NCBI RefSeq assembly: GCF_041820985.1
Contig: NZ_JBGUAU010000020.1
Span: 36,680 to 100,679 of the forward strand
DNA: 64,000 nucleotides
Direction: 5' to 3'
Origin: Evansella sp041820985
GTDB lineage: Bacteria; Bacillota; Bacilli; Bacillales; Salisediminibacteriaceae
This document shows, piece after piece, positions 28,501-35,685 of the stretch. The notes under the pieces are model-generated. The model searched no databases and was not told the origin of the DNA. It saw only the letters and a list, made by a program, of their open reading frames with translations. Each line of letters begins with the position of its first letter. The first letter of the stretch is position 1. The translations under genes were made by a program, and so were the position numbers.

Positions 28501-29804
28501 CTACAAATGAAGAACTTTACCCAGTAAACAACCTTACAAGAGAATATACTACTGGTTTAATTCAACTGCGTCGTTCTTCGGATGCCTTCCGTTTAGGAAC
28601 GATGGAAGAGGTATTTGAGAAAGTTACATTCATTGATGCCCCTGAAATCAATGAGTGGGATCTTATCATTGGATACAAAGTGGTATCATCCGATGGATCT
28701 GAAGAGTATTATGTATTCGTTAATGCAGATAACACTGAGCGCACGCTAACGTTAATGGATATCGACCTTACAGAAGGGAAAGTCATTGTAGATGCTAATG
28801 AAGCGGGGACTACAGAAGTAACCAACCCGACAGGATTTGAATTAACTGCAGATAATATAACGCTAGATCCATTAACAGCTGTTATTGTTAAGGTGGCAGA
28901 CGAAACGGAAGAACCTGGCGAACCGGCACCTGGTGATGGAGATACTGAAGATCAAAATCCTGGAGACGGTGACAAAGACAAGGATAAAGACAAAGATAAA
29001 GAGAAAGAGAAAGAGAAGGATAAAGACAAGGATAAAGATAAAGATAAAGGTAAGGACAAGGATAAAGACAAAGATGAGAAGACTGGTGGATCTCCGAAAA
29101 AACCTGATATTGTTAACGCGACACCGATAGTTGATGGCAACAAAGTAACGGTTCCTTCTGAAGTGGTTAACGAAGTAGCGAAAAATGGTGTATTACAAAT
29201 TACTTTAAGTAAACCTGAGGAAGAAGTTCAGTTAACGCTCCGTTCAGAACAAATTAATCACCTTAGAGAAGTGGGGGGAACAATCAGAATTACAAGAGAT
29301 GATCTTGTCATAAACATTCCTGCATCAATTTTTGATGGGAACGAGGAAGTTATCTTTACCATTAAAAAGCTAGCAGATATGGAGAAAGCGATAAGCTCTG
29401 TCTATTCCTTTCACTTACAGCAAGGTGGAAAGACAATTAGTGAATTTACCGATGGTATTGAACTTAGCTTTGAAGTTGACCAAAAACGTATGAAGAATCC
29501 AAACAACGCGAAAGTCTTTTACTGGAATGAAAAAGAAAACATGTGGGAGTTAATTGGTGGGAGCTTTAAAGGTGGCGTAGTAACTGCTACCGTTTATCAC
29601 TTTAGTACTTATGCTGTATTCGAACTCTCTGAGGGAGAGTTGAATGAAAACGATGAAGAGGTAACGTCTGTGGTTGAGACGGGTAACGTTCTTCCTGACA
29701 CAGCGACATCCATTTATAATTGGTTGTTTGCGGGTATTGCATTGTTGTTATCAGGGATTTCTGTATATATCCTTCAACGAAGAAGAGTTGTTCGAAGAAG
29801 CTAA
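22572..29804 (+). CDS. Giant surface-anchored amylopullulanase (alpha-amylase plus pullulanase)
   Basis: The protein has 2410 residues. A signal peptide ends at PAFAA (about 33). Then come a CBM48-like domain, two CBM41-type modules (about 215-415), and a GH13 alpha-amylase domain (about 624-1000) with nucleophile D839 in FRVDTVKH, acid E868 in GEAWG and H935-D936. Two more CBM41 follow (about 1125-1330), then a CBM48 region and a GH13_14 pullulanase with YNWGYDP at 1642-1648, D1757 in FRFDMMG, E1786 in IGEGW and D1874 in EAHDNL. A Lys/Asp/Glu tract (about 2135-2175) leads to a beta domain, then LPDTA at 2374-2378, a membrane helix and RRRVVRRS. Both active sites look complete, so it should cut alpha-1,4 and alpha-1,6 bonds. 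The C terminus is a sortase signal of the LPxTA type. AAGGAGG lies 11 bases before the ATG. Confidence 0.96.
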   Translation: MLRRKHQRRMSIFLTLLMFFSIFTSAVPAFAADTSEGVRSPVVDNAGNVTFHAEHDGDNLYVVGSMNEWDIDNAIPMEKQNGFFTTTVNLTPERYEYKFTLAQNWDEGDFVDPLNPNVSGGNSVLYVPGVKVDQIPGSVKQGSETTLTGDFINEGGTTSAVTPEWSLVTETPGVALVDNVLTVASDAEVGKTFIIQAQHEGYVSEREVSIVSGLNEYIINYYRHDGNAMDWDMWIFGSGLNGAAYDFTTVDGEFAQGTYEFEQDQIDVITRLGNWESQESDRRIRMPEGENQVEVWFIQGDDTVYYDKPQVGDDPYYPPTVRFVYDRENKDYEDWNIWVWNTGARNDQIDFDEIGEVAIANIEVGASTRSMGFKLRKGTEWDQVDVDEDRTIAISPTEKLTKVSVTEGEYEFRTVPFASGPSIDQGSVSFFYRDAELYREDAMDTLDSVQVKLDGQVHDMIFEENKERFTLTLNNLEEGTYEYTFLVTKDGQITEINDPYNTNEDGVSIVSLSSLDMDISAEVTPSSINYNQNAVLSLDVTDFNGENMDPETIREIFVDLSVLGGKERTKIDPELNALTIAVREDISTGTKELPITVVDIYGGQHEGAAEIHIEPRVIDGDGDFDWDEARIYFMLTDRFADGDESNNVHYGYDPTSPGSYQGGDFKGITQNLDYLDDLGINTIWITPIVENVYHNVEFNADQLPYYAYHGYWALNFEELNPHLGTLEDFHELIDAASDRDMKIMVDVVLNHTGYGLKLEDGNIENHPEGFPTDDDREKFADMLRQDGGDGSETRGELAGLPDFITEDEAVREQIVDWQVGWLQKATTPNGNTIDYFRVDTVKHVEDTTWMHFKNELTLEKPEFKMIGEAWGAGANNQYARHYLDAGMMDSLLDFDFKYIARDLVNGQIESVNRRIQERNDSLTNTATLGHFLGSHDEEGFLHLINDPENTSKLKVAAALQITSKGQPVIYYGEELGLSGEDNWPYYDNRYVFPWYEVEGNDLHAHYQTLLNIRSDYSHIFSKGTHELLAGNNAAGHMIFKRSFDGKSAVVGINTKNEAEEVTFTVPFSAGSTVEDVYNGTFYTVGNDKKVTVTLPAKEDGATFILVSSEEDDRDEITVPPVPENTLRIHYQRDDNDFTNLGLWLWEDVVSPSENWPSGGTPFVDNKRTDYGAYLDIPINSDARKVGFIVLDTSNGDKDGEDKVIELFSPQINEVWIQQGSDEVHLVEPIDLPENTIRIHYDRAEQDYDGWGAWIWGDVISPSDDWPVGAQDAAGIGKYGAYFDIELIESAEEIGFLFVHKNSDAQTTDYHFSLLEYNQIFITHGDDQVYTNPYGSIPTVLLSGEVLSDSKIQLRFSKTDGLTEEEVLEGIVVIDRNGNEVMVENVTIIDERLVELNGTFDLEAMPFSVTYGENTISATGGWRMMDEMFAYEGELGAKLHADGTATLKLWSPKADDVSVVLYDKDDQNKVVGTIDMTLGDRGVWQVTLDKDNTSLDSFRGYFYHYSITHEDETKLALDPYAKSMATWADPDRSGGEYPIGKAAIVDPSTIGPELDFANIPGFEKREDAIIYEVHVRDFTSDYEIADELEAEWGTFAAFIERLDYIQDLGVTHIQLLPIMSYFFADEFNKSERLLEWSSTQNNYNWGYDPHSYFSITGMYSENPDDPEWRIEEFKKLIDEIHSREMGVILDVVYNHTARVGIFEDLVPNYYHFMDADGTPRTSFGGGRLGTTHEMARRILVDSIMYWVQEFKVDGFRFDMMGDHDAESIQIAYDKAKAVNPNVVMIGEGWRTFVGDEGDPVQAADQDWMQYTESVGVFSDEFRNELKSGFGSEGQPRFLTNGARNIQQIFDNIRAQPHNFTATHPGDVVPYIEAHDNLTLYDVIAQSIMKDPEIPENDYEIHQRIRLGNTMVLTSQGTAFIHAGQEFGRTKQFRAETDEAPYKSTYMTDEDGNPFTYPYFIHDSYDSTDIINRFDWNKATNEELYPVNNLTREYTTGLIQLRRSSDAFRLGTMEEVFEKVTFIDAPEINEWDLIIGYKVVSSDGSEEYYVFVNADNTERTLTLMDIDLTEGKVIVDANEAGTTEVTNPTGFELTADNITLDPLTAVIVKVADETEEPGEPAPGDGDTEDQNPGDGDKDKDKDKDKEKEKEKDKDKDKDKDKGKDKDKDKDEKTGGSPKKPDIVNATPIVDGNKVTVPSEVVNEVAKNGVLQITLSKPEEEVQLTLRSEQINHLREVGGTIRITRDDLVINIPASIFDGNEEVIFTIKKLADMEKAISSVYSFHLQQGGKTISEFTDGIELSFEVDQKRMKNPNNAKVFYWNEKENMWELIGGSFKGGVVTATVYHFSTYAVFELSEGELNENDEEVTSVVETGNVLPDTATSIYNWLFAGIALLLSGISVYILQRRRVVRRS

Positions 29805-29833
29805 AAAATCTATTTGTGCTAGTTATGTTATTA

Positions 29834-29878
29834 AAAGGCCGATGCCCTTTTTAAAAAGGGCGTTGGTCTTTTTTGGAT
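29834..29878 (+). terminator. Terminator of the amylopullulanase gene
   Basis: AAGGCCGATGCCCTTTTT pairs with AAAAAGGGCGTTGGTCTT, followed by a T run. Confidence 0.9.
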
Positions 29879-30049
29879 AAAGTATAAAGTTTTGATGTAG
29901 TAGGGGTTTTAACCTGGGTACAGTGTATGTACTGGTTTTGTATGATTTATAGCCCATTCACCAAAAGTTTAGCAATATAAATATGTACTTTTGGTAAAAA
30001 ATGTTATATTCTATCTTTGTATTCATTCCAAGTTAAGGGGGTGATCTAG

Positions 30050-31315
30050 ATGAGTAAAAAACAGCTCCGTCTCTATATTCTCTTTCTTGTTCTTTGTTTT
30101 GCTAGTTTGCTAGTTTTTCAGTTAAATCAAACGGAAGAGGATGATAGAGTATCTGTTCCGGATTTCGATGAAACGATGGAGGACATTGCGAGCAGACTAC
30201 CATATACGTTGGAAGTGTATGAGAGGGATACGACACCAGAAATAAAAGCGTATCGAATTTTGTTTGACTTCATGAAGGGCATGGAGGCAGAGGGGATCGC
30301 TGGTCGAGCTAGTTATGTTCGATTCACGAGGTTGTCTGGAGATGAAGAGGAATTCGAGGTTGCGGTTGTACTTCACGTTAGTGGACCTATTGATGTTGAA
30401 GGTGAATATGATGAGCTCGTCTGGATCTTAACGATAGAAAAGGTTGAGAATCTGACGTACAGTATAACTAATATTGAGGAAACGGATGATCGATATATTG
30501 GGTTGCCGCCTGTGGAAAGTTTGGAAGAATACGAGATGGAAGCAGGGTTGGAAGCTTATTGGAATTATTATACATATCAGTTAACGGACACGGCTCTCCA
30601 GGTTACCTACAATAATGGAGAGACTTGGACGACGGTTCCAGTTGAGAGAGATGATTTACTTGAAATAGATTTTAGAGGTCAACTAGTAAAAGGTAGCTAT
30701 GTTATCTCTGAGGAGCGAACGGCATTTTTGCTTAATAGAGATAGATATCTTATTGTTTTTCTCAGTGAAGATATGGGGAAAACTTGGGAAGAGGTAGTCG
30801 TTCCTATTTATGGAGAGGTTGGACGACTTGCAATACTTGGGTTTACATCAGAGCAGGAAGGATACCTTTTTGTTACTGGAGAACGAACGATGAGTTTTGA
30901 GGCTCATTTCATTTTTAAAACAGATGATGGGGGGAAGACGTGGGAACCTGTGAACCCCGTGAGTTATACCAATCGAATGATGACAGATGGTGGCTTTATT
31001 ATGGATCAATTAGGGTTTGTTTCCTTTGGTGAACACAGAACGGAAGGGGAAGCAATCATTCCTTATTTTTATCGAACAGAAAATGGGGGAGAGAGTTGGG
31101 AGCCGGTAGATGCACCAGTTCCAGAAGAATACGCTGGGTACTTTATCGTGGCGGAGATTCCGACCTTCCAGGGAGATGAAGGTACGTTATTAGTGAATCA
31201 AGGTCCAGAGGGGGATTATTTAGGAGGGAAAGTACTGGCTAAATTTACTTCTGAGGATCAAGGGAAGACATGGACATTTTATGGGTTAGTGGATCCCGAT
31301 GGAGTGTTGGAGTAA
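30050..31315 (+). CDS. Membrane-tethered Asp-box (BNR/sialidase-like) beta-propeller protein
   Basis: This 421-residue protein has an N-terminal signal anchor (about 7-25, LYILFLVLCFASLLVF), then an acidic domain (about 30-150), then a propeller region with four Asp-box motifs: SEDMGKTWEE, TDDGGKTWEP, TENGGESWEP and SEDQGKTWTF. Asp boxes mark blade turns of sialidase-fold propellers; sialidase catalytic arginines are not evident, so glycan cleavage should not be assumed. It is expected on the outer membrane face. AAGGGGGTG is the ribosome site. A palindrome (29960-29995) lies upstream and paired 31-bp elements follow 7 bases after the stop. Confidence 0.85.
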   Translation: MSKKQLRLYILFLVLCFASLLVFQLNQTEEDDRVSVPDFDETMEDIASRLPYTLEVYERDTTPEIKAYRILFDFMKGMEAEGIAGRASYVRFTRLSGDEEEFEVAVVLHVSGPIDVEGEYDELVWILTIEKVENLTYSITNIEETDDRYIGLPPVESLEEYEMEAGLEAYWNYYTYQLTDTALQVTYNNGETWTTVPVERDDLLEIDFRGQLVKGSYVISEERTAFLLNRDRYLIVFLSEDMGKTWEEVVVPIYGEVGRLAILGFTSEQEGYLFVTGERTMSFEAHFIFKTDDGGKTWEPVNPVSYTNRMMTDGGFIMDQLGFVSFGEHRTEGEAIIPYFYRTENGGESWEPVDAPVPEEYAGYFIVAEIPTFQGDEGTLLVNQGPEGDYLGGKVLAKFTSEDQGKTWTFYGLVDPDGVLE

Positions 31316-31321
31316 AGGTGT

Positions 31322-31394
31322 GAAAGCAGTGGGGACGGTTCTTGCTGCTTCCTTTTTCGAAAAGGAAGCAACGAGAACCGTCCCCACTGCTTCC
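31322..31394. repeat. Paired 31-bp elements (forward then reverse)
   Basis: It starts 7 bases after the Asp-box gene stop and ends 25 bases before the TTG start of the broken DUF4181 gene. The two copies are joined by TTTTTCGAAAA and form one long hairpin. Confidence 0.92.
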
Positions 31395-31419
31395 TTCCTA
31401 ATCGAAGGAGTGATGTTCG

Positions 31420-32003
31420 TTGTATATATTACTTTTCACTGTGCTAGATGTAAACGATGATACTATGATCATGTGGTTTTTTGCATCCTTAACTGCTACC
31501 ATTTTTGGTTTTAAGGCCTGGGTGGAGCGAAAGTATTTAGAGGGAACGAAGCATGTAGCGACGTTTATAGTAATGATAGTAAGTGTCATCACTTTTCTGG
31601 GGATAATGGATGTGTTGGAGCAGGGGAAATACACATCATTTGAAGAAGCAATTATGAATAACATAGTTCTGAGTGAGGTAGAAGCGGTGTCCATTCTTAG
31701 ACATTCTGACAATGTGTCCGTATCGCTAAGGGATGGAGGTCAAATTGAGCAACTTTTCCGTGATTTTCAAGAGGTAGAGTTAAAAGAAGCGGATCGTTAT
31801 TTAATAGAAACATCGCGATTCATGGAGATGATATCACGGAGAAATATGGTATGTTTACCCTACACCTGTATGATCGGGATTACATGGAAGTTAGAGAGTT
31901 TAAACCAAACAGATACAGATATTATGGCTATACTATAGTTAATGAGGTTAATTATCTAGAAACGATAGAAAATGTGGCGTTGGAATGGGTGATTCATAAT
32001 TAG
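31420..32003 (+). pseudogene. Degenerate DUF4181 membrane protein gene (frameshift and internal deletion)
   Basis: Compared with the intact copy at 52451, this one shares the TTG start (MYILL), then lacks about 52 residues, rejoining at TVLDVNDDTMIMWFF. It continues closely (VERKYLEGTKHVATF, SVITFLGIMDVLEQGKYTSFEE) to about 31815. There a frameshift moves the remaining homology, including TIVNEVNYLETIENVALEW, into another frame ending at TAG 32001. The uncorrected frame stops at 31936. It lost its first membrane segments and is probably inactive. It is flanked by 31-bp elements on both sides, as is the intact copy. Confidence 0.85.
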
Positions 32004-32083
32004 ATAGTGGAGTGGGTTCTTCCAGTTTCCTTCTGGTATAATGTGTGGTGCCACTCATTTTTGGGGCAATATGTAAAGCTAAA

Positions 32084-32155
32084 GAAGCAACGAGAATTGA
32101 CACTGCTTCCTATTCAAAGTTTAAGGAAGCAACGAGAACCGTCCCCGATGCTTCC
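32084..32155 (-). repeat. Two 31-bp elements in direct tandem (reverse orientation)
   Basis: A degenerate copy (GAAGCAACGAGAATTG ... CACTGCTTCC) is followed by a good one (GGAAGCAACG, AGAACCGTCCC, CGATGCTTCC). It ends 20 bases before the GH43 start. Confidence 0.85.
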
Positions 32156-32175
32156 AGAAGAAGGAATGAACAACG

Positions 32176-33633
32176 ATGACGAAAAAGCAATGCTTTAATC
32201 CTTTTCTACCTAGTTATGAATATATTCCGGATGGAGAACCTTATGTATTTGGTGATCGCTTATATGTTTATGGATCCCACGACAGGTTTAACGGAAAGCT
32301 CTTTTGCATGAATGATTATGTGTGCTGGTCAGCACCTGTTGATAATCTTGGTGACTGGAGGTACGAAGGGGTTATCTATAAGAAAACGCAGGATCCAAAA
32401 AATAGATTAGGATTGACTCAAATGTTTGCTCCTGATGTGGCGATAGGTGCAGATGGAAGATACTATTTATACTATACTCTTGGTTTTCGAAGCATTATGG
32501 GAGTTGCGGTATGTGACACACCCGCTGGAAAATATGAGTTTTATGGGTATGTGAGTTGGAAGGATGGCAGTCTACTATGGAATAATAGTGGAGACCCCTT
32601 CTTATTTGATCCAGGTGTTTTTGTGGATGATGCTGGAAGTGTTTATCTCTATTCCGGATTCGAACCAAAGAGAGCAGTTCCATCCTTGTTAACTGGATGG
32701 AAGAAGCGCACTTTTAAAGGTGGATATGTTATTCCACTAGATAGTGATATGAAAACAGTGAGTGGGAAACCTAAGCTCCTTTTTCAAAAAGTTGGTAGTG
32801 CGGAAGGGACTGGATTTGAAGGTCATGAATTTTTTGAAGCAAGCTCCATGAGAAAAATGAACGATACGTATTACTTCATCTATTCTTCTATCAATGGCCA
32901 CGAATTATGTTACGCAACAAGCAAAAGTCCTACAGGGGGCTTTCAATATGGAGGAACAATTATTAGCAACGGAGACCTTTATCTTAACGGAAAAACAGAG
33001 GATAAAGATGCTTATAATTATATTGGGAACAATCATGGTAGTTTAGTTGTGGTGAAAAATAAGTGGTATATTTTTTATCATAGACAGACGAACCGACATC
33101 ATTATTCAAGACAAGCTCTTGCAGAACCTATTGAGGTAAAACAGGATGGCTCTATCCTCCAAGTGGAGATGACTAGTTGTGGTTTAAATAACGGACCTTT
33201 GGAAGGAAAAGGAGAATATGAGGCACGTATTGCCTGTCACCTTATGTCAGCAAAAGGTGCTGGGCGTTATGGAGTCTATTTTGGAAATATAACTTTTAAG
33301 GATCACCCATTTTTTACGCAAACGGGGAAAGACAGAGAAGACAATCCAACACAATATATTGCGAATATGAGAGATGGAGCAGTTGCTGGATTTAAATACT
33401 TTCTGATAGAAAATTTGAAAGAAATAGCTGTCTGTGTTCGTGGGAACGCCAATGGATATATGGTTTTATCGACTTCACTGGAAGGAGAAGCCGTTGCAAA
33501 AATAAAGATTGATCCGTGCAAAACGTTTACGATGTATGATGTAGATGTAGAGCTTGAAAAGGGAATCCAGGCACTTTATTTCACCTATAAAGGATCTGGG
33601 AAATTGGATTTTCGGTCTTTTGTATTGAAGTAG
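32176..33633 (+). CDS. Intracellular GH43 glycoside hydrolase
   Basis: This 485-residue enzyme has no signal peptide. A five-bladed propeller GH43 domain fills about 8-330. The catalytic triad is visible: base D19 (YIPDGEPYVF), D145 (LFDPGVFVDD) and acid E221 (HEFFEASSM). About 350-485 is a carbohydrate-binding-like beta-sandwich ending KLDFRSFVLK, similar to CBM6. Expected activity is removal of arabinose or xylose from short oligosaccharides after uptake; the precise specificity is not readable. AGAAGGAATG precedes the ATG. Codon use resembles its neighbours. Confidence 0.93.
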   Translation: MTKKQCFNPFLPSYEYIPDGEPYVFGDRLYVYGSHDRFNGKLFCMNDYVCWSAPVDNLGDWRYEGVIYKKTQDPKNRLGLTQMFAPDVAIGADGRYYLYYTLGFRSIMGVAVCDTPAGKYEFYGYVSWKDGSLLWNNSGDPFLFDPGVFVDDAGSVYLYSGFEPKRAVPSLLTGWKKRTFKGGYVIPLDSDMKTVSGKPKLLFQKVGSAEGTGFEGHEFFEASSMRKMNDTYYFIYSSINGHELCYATSKSPTGGFQYGGTIISNGDLYLNGKTEDKDAYNYIGNNHGSLVVVKNKWYIFYHRQTNRHHYSRQALAEPIEVKQDGSILQVEMTSCGLNNGPLEGKGEYEARIACHLMSAKGAGRYGVYFGNITFKDHPFFTQTGKDREDNPTQYIANMRDGAVAGFKYFLIENLKEIAVCVRGNANGYMVLSTSLEGEAVAKIKIDPCKTFTMYDVDVELEKGIQALYFTYKGSGKLDFRSFVLK

Positions 33634-33896
33634 AAAAGGGGCAATAGGATATAACAATAATCAAACCTGCCTATTAAAAATAACACCACCTGTGAATGAT
33701 TCTAACGTGTTTACTTGTGAGGTGCAAAACGTCAAATCACAGACGAATTCCCACGCTAAATCACACATCTTTCACAACTAGATTCGCAGTATAATTCGCA
33801 TATTACAATGGCACGAAGGTTCTTCGTGCCATTGTTTTCATATTTGCTTATTTCACTAACCGTTTGTTGAAGTAAATGAGGTTTTCTTGGAAGTTG

Positions 33897-33926
33897 ATTA
33901 GATAAACTTAGCTTATCGCCAAGTCC
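33897..33926 (+). repeat. Partial copy of the hairpin repeat seen at 4232 and 34535
   Basis: ATTAGATAAACTT followed by GCTTATCGCCAAGTCC matches the first half of the minus-strand form of the 4232-4285 block, with one mismatch; the second arm is missing. Confidence 0.8.
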
Positions 33927-33955
33927 ATGTATTCCTATCCTTACCAGTGAAATAA

Positions 33956-34141
33956 AATAAGCGGAGAATTTCCGTTTAAAATAAAAATTCACCTAATTTC
34001 GTGGCAAATAAGTGGAGTTTTTCCGACTATGCAAAGAAAATCCTCCCTTTTTAAATAGATTTGAGTCAATAAGTGGAATTTCTCCGTTTATTCAGACTAT
34101 TTTTCATGCTATTTTTTAAATAAGGGAAAATTCTCCGTTTA
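33956..34141. repeat. Four spaced copies of a 23-bp imperfect palindrome
   Basis: Copies near 33956, 34007, 34068 and 34119 share AATAAG(C/T)GGA then TTTCTCCG or a close variant, then TTTA. Starts are 51, 61 and 51 bases apart with unrelated spacers. No CRISPR features (exact repeats, uniform spacers, cas genes) are present. Confidence 0.75.
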
Positions 34142-34534
34142 TTTATTCCATTGAGCATTTCTCCTCATTTCTTTCATTACATTGCTTGAAAAATTTTATA
34201 TATCCTTTCATTTGCTTTAATATAAATATCCAAGTCCTTCTCTTTCACATTAGAATTCACTTGGAAATTCACATCGAAATCACAATAAGGAAATATTTAT
34301 TTCCGCCTATGTGAATAGGTTTGTGAATTACTTTGTGATTTCAAATCTATATAGTAATAAAACACTGATAAAACAATAAAAAAACACATGCGATTTCTGC
34401 TGTGAAATCTCATGTGTTTTTGCTTGTGAATGGCTTGTTAGCACCTTTTAAGTAACCCCCATTGAATGATTCACAGGTGTTTATTTTATTTATACTTAAA
34501 GAATGTTTACCTTCACTAAAGGATTAAAGAGTAA

Positions 34535-34588
34535 GAAAAACTAAGGCTTTCGCCATTAAGGACTTGGCGATAAGCCAAGTTATTCTAA
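34535..34588 (-). repeat. Dispersed hairpin repeat, copy 2, probable glf terminator
   Basis: CTTGGCTTATCGCCAAG and the arm TGGCGAAAGCC are followed on the minus strand by TTAGTTTTTC. The block overlaps the glf stop by a few bases. Same sequence and same position relative to the gene as copy 1. Confidence 0.75.
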
Positions 34589-35685
34589 CCGAATTCCTTC
34601 TTAACAGTAGTCAATGCTTCGCCAATAACCTGATGCATATCGTAATACTTATAGGTTGCTAGTCTACCGCCAAAAATCACGTTGGACTCATTGTCAGCTA
34701 ACTCTTTATATTTTTTATAAATCTTATTATTTTTGTCATCATTGATTGGATAGTATGGTTCAAATCCTTGCTCCCATTCCCTTGGATATTCCTCAGTGAC
34801 GATTGTTTTGTCTTGTGCCCCAAACTCAAAATGTTTATGTTCAATGATTCGGGTAAATGGAGTCTCTTTATCTGTATAATTGACAACAGCATTTCCTTGG
34901 AAGTTGTCTGTCTCGTCCATCACTTTTGTTTCAAACTGTAAACTTCGATAATCTAAAACACCAAATTGGTAGTCATAATATTGATCAATCATCCCAGTAA
35001 AGATGACTTTTTTTGCTTGTGCTTCTAACTTCTCTCTTTCAGCAAAAAAATCAACATTTAATTGAACCTCAATATTTTCAAGCATTTTTTCGATGATCAC
35101 CGTATAGCCACCGATAGGAATTCCCTGATATCTGTCGTTAAAATAGTTATTATCATAAGTAAAACGAACCGGGAGACGGTTAATAATAAAAGAGGGTAAC
35201 TCTTTTGCTGATCTTCCCCATTGTTTTTCCGTGTAGCCTTTAATTAATTTCTCATAAATGTCTGTTCCCACTAAAGAAATTGCTTGTTCCTCTAGATTCT
35301 TTGGATCACTGATGTTGGCTGCGTTCCTTTGTTCTTCAATCTTCTGTTGTGCTTCCTCAGGAGTAATGACACCCCATAATTTATTGAATGTATTCATGTT
35401 GAAAGGGAGGTTATAGATTTCCCCTTTATAATTTGCGATAGGAGAATTCGTATATCTGTTAAATTCCGCAAAGCGATTCACGTAATCCCAAATTTTCTTG
35501 CTGTTTGTGTGAAAAATATGGGCACCATATTTATGAACATTAATTCCTTCTATATTCTCTGTATATACATTTCCGCCGATGTGGTCTCGCTTATCTATAA
35601 CCAAACATTTTCTTCCTCTTTGTGTCGCTTCATGTGCAAAGACCGAGCCAAACAATCCAGCACCAACAACTAAGTAATCGTACAT
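34585..35685 (-). CDS. glf: UDP-galactopyranose mutase
   Basis: This 366-residue FAD enzyme converts UDP-galactopyranose to UDP-galactofuranose, the donor for galactofuranose in surface glycans. The N-terminal dinucleotide fold YLVVGAGLFGSVFA (4-17) is followed by DKRDHIGGNVYT. YGAHIFHT carries the active-site His, and KGYTEKQWG and the arginine of FGGRLATYKYYDMHQ are conserved substrate/flavin contacts. Length is standard. Neighbours on the other strand include GT2 and GtrA genes; a surface polysaccharide containing galactofuranose is plausible. A palindrome-rich 478-base intergenic region separates it from the divergent LytTR gene. Confidence 0.96.
   Translation of the reverse strand: MYDYLVVGAGLFGSVFAHEATQRGRKCLVIDKRDHIGGNVYTENIEGINVHKYGAHIFHTNSKKIWDYVNRFAEFNRYTNSPIANYKGEIYNLPFNMNTFNKLWGVITPEEAQQKIEEQRNAANISDPKNLEEQAISLVGTDIYEKLIKGYTEKQWGRSAKELPSFIINRLPVRFTYDNNYFNDRYQGIPIGGYTVIIEKMLENIEVQLNVDFFAEREKLEAQAKKVIFTGMIDQYYDYQFGVLDYRSLQFETKVMDETDNFQGNAVVNYTDKETPFTRIIEHKHFEFGAQDKTIVTEEYPREWEQGFEPYYPINDDKNNKIYKKYKELADNESNVIFGGRLATYKYYDMHQVIGEALTTVKKEFG

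Larger units (their letters stand above)
33634..34534. other. Repeat-rich non-coding spacer
   Basis: No credible gene. It contains a stem-loop (AATGGCACGAA / TTCGTGCCATT, 33806-33839) followed by GTTTTC, a partial hairpin repeat (33897-33926), a four-copy palindrome array (33956-34141), many TGTGAAT/ATTCACA motifs in both orientations (33690-34350), and a terminator-like hairpin ACACATGCGATTTC / GAAATCTCATGTGTTTTT (34383-34422). CACCTGTGAATGATTC (near 33690) recurs inverted as GAATGATTCACAGGTG (near 34465), so the spacer is itself bounded by inverted repeats. Confidence 0.7.

Noticed and set aside
28885..29143. Frames on both strands over the Lys/Asp/Glu spacer
   Set aside because: Low-complexity shadows of the amylopullulanase repeat tract.
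30050..31315. Functional sialidase
   Set aside because: Asp boxes are present but the arginine triad and other catalytic residues are not evident.
33756..33992. 78-residue minus-strand frame
   Set aside because: It runs through repeats and a hairpin, with no ribosome site or recognisable composition.
33956..34141. CRISPR-like array
   Set aside because: Only four imperfect copies, irregular spacing, no cas genes.
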